The notes below the pieces were generated by a model, which was given only the letters and a program-made list of their open reading frames with translations, made no database searches and had not been told where the DNA came from. The position numbers and the translations under genes are program-made. Shown here piece by piece: positions 6,803 through 9,072 of a stretch of DNA of 9,072 bases; positions within the stretch are counted from its first letter, which is position 1; every line of letters begins with the position of its first letter. The DNA comes from Acidobacteriota bacterium. Its GTDB lineage: Bacteria; Acidobacteriota; Terriglobia; Terriglobales; Acidobacteriaceae. The DNA is taken from NCBI GenBank assembly GCA_021799945.1, contig JAJYZK010000101.1, positions 1 through 9,072 of the forward strand, read 5' to 3'.

Positions 6803-8137
6803 ATGATGCTCAAGTTCGCATTGCTCGCCCTTGTCTTCTCCGGCCTGCCCGGCGCCCTCCCTGCGCAGGCGCCCCCGACACCTGCGCCCGCAGCGCCAGC
6901 CGGGCCGCCGGCCAACGCGGTGGTCGCAGGGATTCCGGTGAACTACGACGAGTCGAAGGTGGGAACCTATACGCTTCCCGACGCCCTGAAGCTCGATAAC
7001 GGGAAGCGCGTGAAGAACGCGAAGACCTGGGTTGAGAAGCGCCGGCCGGAAATGCTGGAGATCTTCGAGGCGCAGCAGTTCGGGAGGGCGCCCGGCCGCC
7101 CCGCCGACGAGAGCTTCGAGGTTACCGATAAGGGCACGCCGGCGCTGGACGGCAAAGCCCTACGCAAGCAGGTTACGATCCATCTTCTGAAGGATCCGGC
7201 CGCGCCTGTCATTCACCTGCTGCTCTACACGCCGGCAGCGGCGACGAAGCCGGCTCCCGTGCTCTTCAGCATCAGCTTCACGGCAGTCTCCAGCGCGGTG
7301 GTCGATCCGGGCATCACGCCGGAGACGATCTGGAATCCGAAGACAAATACGCGCGTCCCCGCAGGCGCCAGCCGCTTCTTCCGTCCGACGAACATTGTTC
7401 CGCTGCTCGACGCGGGCATCGGTTACGCCACGTACTATTACGGCGACGTGGATCCCGACTACCCGGAAGGATTCTCCCACGGCATTCGCGCCTGGTATCT
7501 CAAGCCCGGCCAAACCGAGCGCGGACCGGAGGACTGGGGATCGATCGCCGCGTGGGCCTGGGGCATGAGCCGGGTGGAGGATTACCTGGAGACAGACCCA
7601 TCTGTCGACGCCAAACGCGTCGCCATTCACGGCATCTCCCGGCTGGGGAAGACGGTGATGTGGGCCGGGGCCAGCGACCCCCGCTTCGCCGCCGTCATCG
7701 CCAGTTGTTCCGGCGAAGGCGGCGCCGCGCTGAGCCGCCGCGATTACGGAGAGACCATAGCGCACCTCACCGCCCCCTCGCGCTACCCGTATCAGTTCGC
7801 GCTCAACTATGCGCACTGGGCGGGCTTCCCCGACCGCGCTCCGATGGACGCGAACCTGTTGGTGGCGCTCATCGCGCCGCGCCCCCTGCTGTTGCAGACC
7901 GGAAACACGGACTACTGGTCCGATCCGAAGGGCGAGTTTTTAGCCGAGGTCGCCGCGGGTCCCGTCTACCGTTTACTCAGGAAGGATCCCCTGGACACCG
8001 ACGTATGGCCCGCAGCGAAGCAGCCGATTCTGCATGACCTCGCCTACTACATGCATGAGGGCGGCCACGGCATGGTTCCCTCCGACTGGGATATCTATCT
8101 GGAGTTCCTGAAGGCGCACCTGCACCCGCAGCAGTAG
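6803..8137 (+). CDS. Secreted CE15-type glucuronoyl esterase
   Basis: A 444-residue alpha/beta-hydrolase. CE15 enzymes cleave the ester between lignin alcohols and 4-O-methyl-glucuronic acid on xylan. From ATG 6803, residues 1-23 are a signal peptide (MMLKFALLALVFSGL...AQA), followed by a Pro/Ala-rich linker (about 24-39). The nucleophile motif GISRLGK (S279) matches the CE15 G-x-S-R-x-G-K pattern. E305 in SCSGEGG and H422 in HEGGHG complete a triad. Its order and spacing agree with what I recall of the fungal enzyme Cip2 (Ser278, Glu301, His411). The C-terminal DWDIYLEFLKAHL helix is also typical. The longest open frame starts at 6716, but that start lacks a ribosome site and would bury the signal peptide. 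The gene faces the GH31 gene. Some CE15-like proteins have other ester substrates, so exact specificity is unproven. Confidence 0.88.
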   Translation: MMLKFALLALVFSGLPGALPAQAPPTPAPAAPAGPPANAVVAGIPVNYDESKVGTYTLPDALKLDNGKRVKNAKTWVEKRRPEMLEIFEAQQFGRAPGRPADESFEVTDKGTPALDGKALRKQVTIHLLKDPAAPVIHLLLYTPAAATKPAPVLFSISFTAVSSAVVDPGITPETIWNPKTNTRVPAGASRFFRPTNIVPLLDAGIGYATYYYGDVDPDYPEGFSHGIRAWYLKPGQTERGPEDWGSIAAWAWGMSRVEDYLETDPSVDAKRVAIHGISRLGKTVMWAGASDPRFAAVIASCSGEGGAALSRRDYGETIAHLTAPSRYPYQFALNYAHWAGFPDRAPMDANLLVALIAPRPLLLQTGNTDYWSDPKGEFLAEVAAGPVYRLLRKDPLDTDVWPAAKQPILHDLAYYMHEGGHGMVPSDWDIYLEFLKAHLHPQQ

Positions 8138-8152
8138 CCCGGGCGGGCCGCG

Positions 8153-8173
8153 GCGGCCGGAACCGCCGGCCGC
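8153..8173. terminator. GC-rich hairpin between convergent genes
   Basis: GCGGCCGG (8153-8160) pairs perfectly with CCGGCCGC (8166-8173) around a 5-nt loop. It starts 15 nt after the esterase stop and lies 69 nt beyond the GH31 stop. No T-tract is present on either side. Its place between two converging genes suggests a bidirectional transcript end. Confidence 0.45.
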
Positions 8174-8242
8174 TCCCCGCTTCGCACCGGAGACAGAGAA
8201 TCCCTTTGCTCCGACTTCGACGGCTGCGGGGTTCGTCCAGCG

Positions 8243-9070
8243 CTATTTGCCGACGATCTCCGACTTCGCGCGGAGCCCGGGAATCCGCGCTCCGGTCTGT
8301 TCCAGTTGCGCGGTCCTATCGTTCCAGCGCAGGTTGGCGATTCGATGGTCGCCCTTTTCATAGGCATAGGTCGCACCGTCGTCGTCGTAGAGGGTAAACT
8401 GCGCATCCGCCCCGGGATACACGCGAATTCTCTCGATCGCCTGCGTCTCCTGCGTGCTTTCCACCGGCGCGCCAATGGGAAGAATCGATCCAGCCTTCAC
8501 AAACAGGGGAATGGTGTCGATGGGAGCTTGGACGGTCACGGTTCGGCCGCCCGCAAATTTTTCATTCGTCCAGTAGTTGTACCAGTCCGCTCTCGCCGGC
8601 AGATACACCTCTCGCGAGGTCTGGCCCTGGCGCAGCACGGGCGCCACCAACAGCGATGGACCGAACATATATTCCGTGTTTGCCGCCTCGCCCGAGAGCG
8701 CTTGCGCGTCGCTCCCGAAATCCATCCACAGCGCGCGCATGATGGGCGCCCCGGTCTGGTGGGCCTGCCAGCCCAGCGAATAAATGTAGGGCAGCAGCGC
8801 GTAGCGCAGCTTCAGGTATTTCTCCAGGATTGGCTCGGCCTGCGGGCCGTAGCTCCATACTTCGTTATAAGTGCGGGTTCCATGCGTGCGCATGGTGGGG
8901 GTAAAGGCTCCGAATTCGAACCAGCGCACATACAGTTCGGGATAGTCGTCGTCGTGGCCCACATTGGCGCGGGCGCCCTCGGGTGAAATCAGCGGCGGAT
9001 GGTCGGGCGTATGGAGCGGCGGAAGAGGTTGCCAGCCCCCTATGTCGTCTCCGACATAGGGGATGCCGGA
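8243..9070 (-). CDS. Glycoside hydrolase family 31 enzyme, C-terminal part (5' end outside window)
   Basis: The - strand frame is open from the window edge to the TAG at 8243-8245, giving 275 residues of a larger enzyme. GH31 members hydrolyse alpha-xylosides or alpha-glucosides, or act as related transferases. In the fragment, SGIPYVGDDIGGW (1-13) corresponds to the family's S-G-x-P-Y-W-x-x-D-I-G-G-F substrate-site motif. RWFEFGAFTPTMRTHG (49-64) is the conserved region carrying the R-x-H substrate contact. LRYALLPYIYSL and the following beta-sandwich (IPLFVKAGSILPIG) are typical. About 212-260 (RVYPGADAQFTLYDDDGATY) resembles the DUF5110 module common in bacterial alpha-xylosidases. The nucleophile and acid/base lie upstream, outside the window. 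The motif Trp is replaced by Val (residue 6) and the last Phe by Trp (residue 13). An internal GTG at 8962 is not the true start, because family motifs continue upstream of it. Confidence 0.9.
   Translation of the reverse strand, partial: SGIPYVGDDIGGWQPLPPLHTPDHPPLISPEGARANVGHDDDYPELYVRWFEFGAFTPTMRTHGTRTYNEVWSYGPQAEPILEKYLKLRYALLPYIYSLGWQAHQTGAPIMRALWMDFGSDAQALSGEAANTEYMFGPSLLVAPVLRQGQTSREVYLPARADWYNYWTNEKFAGGRTVTVQAPIDTIPLFVKAGSILPIGAPVESTQETQAIERIRVYPGADAQFTLYDDDGATYAYEKGDHRIANLRWNDRTAQLEQTGARIPGLRAKSEIVGK
9037..9062. repeat. Perfect 11-bp inverted repeat inside the GH31 active-site motif
   Basis: CCCCTATGTCG (9037-9047) and CGACATAGGGG (9052-9062) are exact reverse complements separated by TCTC. 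The hairpin covers the codons for I-P-Y-V-G-D-D-I-G-G of the GH31 protein, at the point where the protein departs from the family consensus. Confidence 0.8.
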
Positions 9071-9072
9071 GG

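Noticed and set aside
1..9072. CRISPR array, tRNA, rRNA, transposase, phage or toxin-antitoxin genes
   Set aside because: No regularly spaced repeats, no cloverleaf or rRNA-like segment and no matching protein motifs were seen anywhere in the window.

Overview
The window looks like a chromosomal segment of an Acidobacteriota soil bacterium of the Solibacter/Bryobacter type. This is inferred, not proven. It has moderately high G+C. It carries a roughly 1,080-residue receptor of the 'carboxypeptidase-regulatory-like domain plus TonB plug plus barrel' type that these bacteria encode in large numbers, with no SusD partner beside it. It also carries a CE15-type glucuronoyl esterase, a family well represented in Solibacter.

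Layout. Positions 3-62 hold the last 19 codons of an upstream + strand gene, followed by two tight hairpins (66-102). A short-chain dehydrogenase (225-1019) comes next, then a 112-bp element with perfect 17-bp terminal inverted repeats (1024-1135). A secreted (alpha/alpha)-barrel 'six-hairpin' glycosidase-like protein follows (1208-2629). A 636-bp gap (2630-3265) holds three perfect inverted repeats and, near its right end, a weak candidate promoter. The large TonB-dependent receptor fills 3266-6499. A second gap of about 300 bp (6500-6802) precedes a secreted CE15 esterase (6803-8137), whose real start is most likely 87 bp inside the longest open frame. Its 3' end faces a convergent GH31 glycosidase on the - strand (8243 to beyond the window end), with a GC-rich hairpin between them.

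How the parts may work together (inference). The esterase, the GH31 enzyme (alpha-xylosidase or alpha-glucosidase type with a C-terminal DUF5110-like module) and the six-hairpin protein would act on plant cell-wall polysaccharide outside the cytoplasm. The receptor would bring oligosaccharide across the outer membrane. The cytoplasmic NAD-type dehydrogenase could oxidise a released sugar or sugar acid. The spacing between genes (about 190, 640 and 300 bp) argues against one tight operon, so this is a functional neighbourhood more than a transcription unit.

I see no CRISPR array, tRNA, rRNA, transposase or phage gene. No wholly new system is evident. The observations most worth a second look are a perfect 26-nt hairpin lying exactly on a diverged active-site motif of the GH31 gene, the 112-bp MITE-like palindromic element, the hairpin-rich gap, and the unassigned six-hairpin protein.
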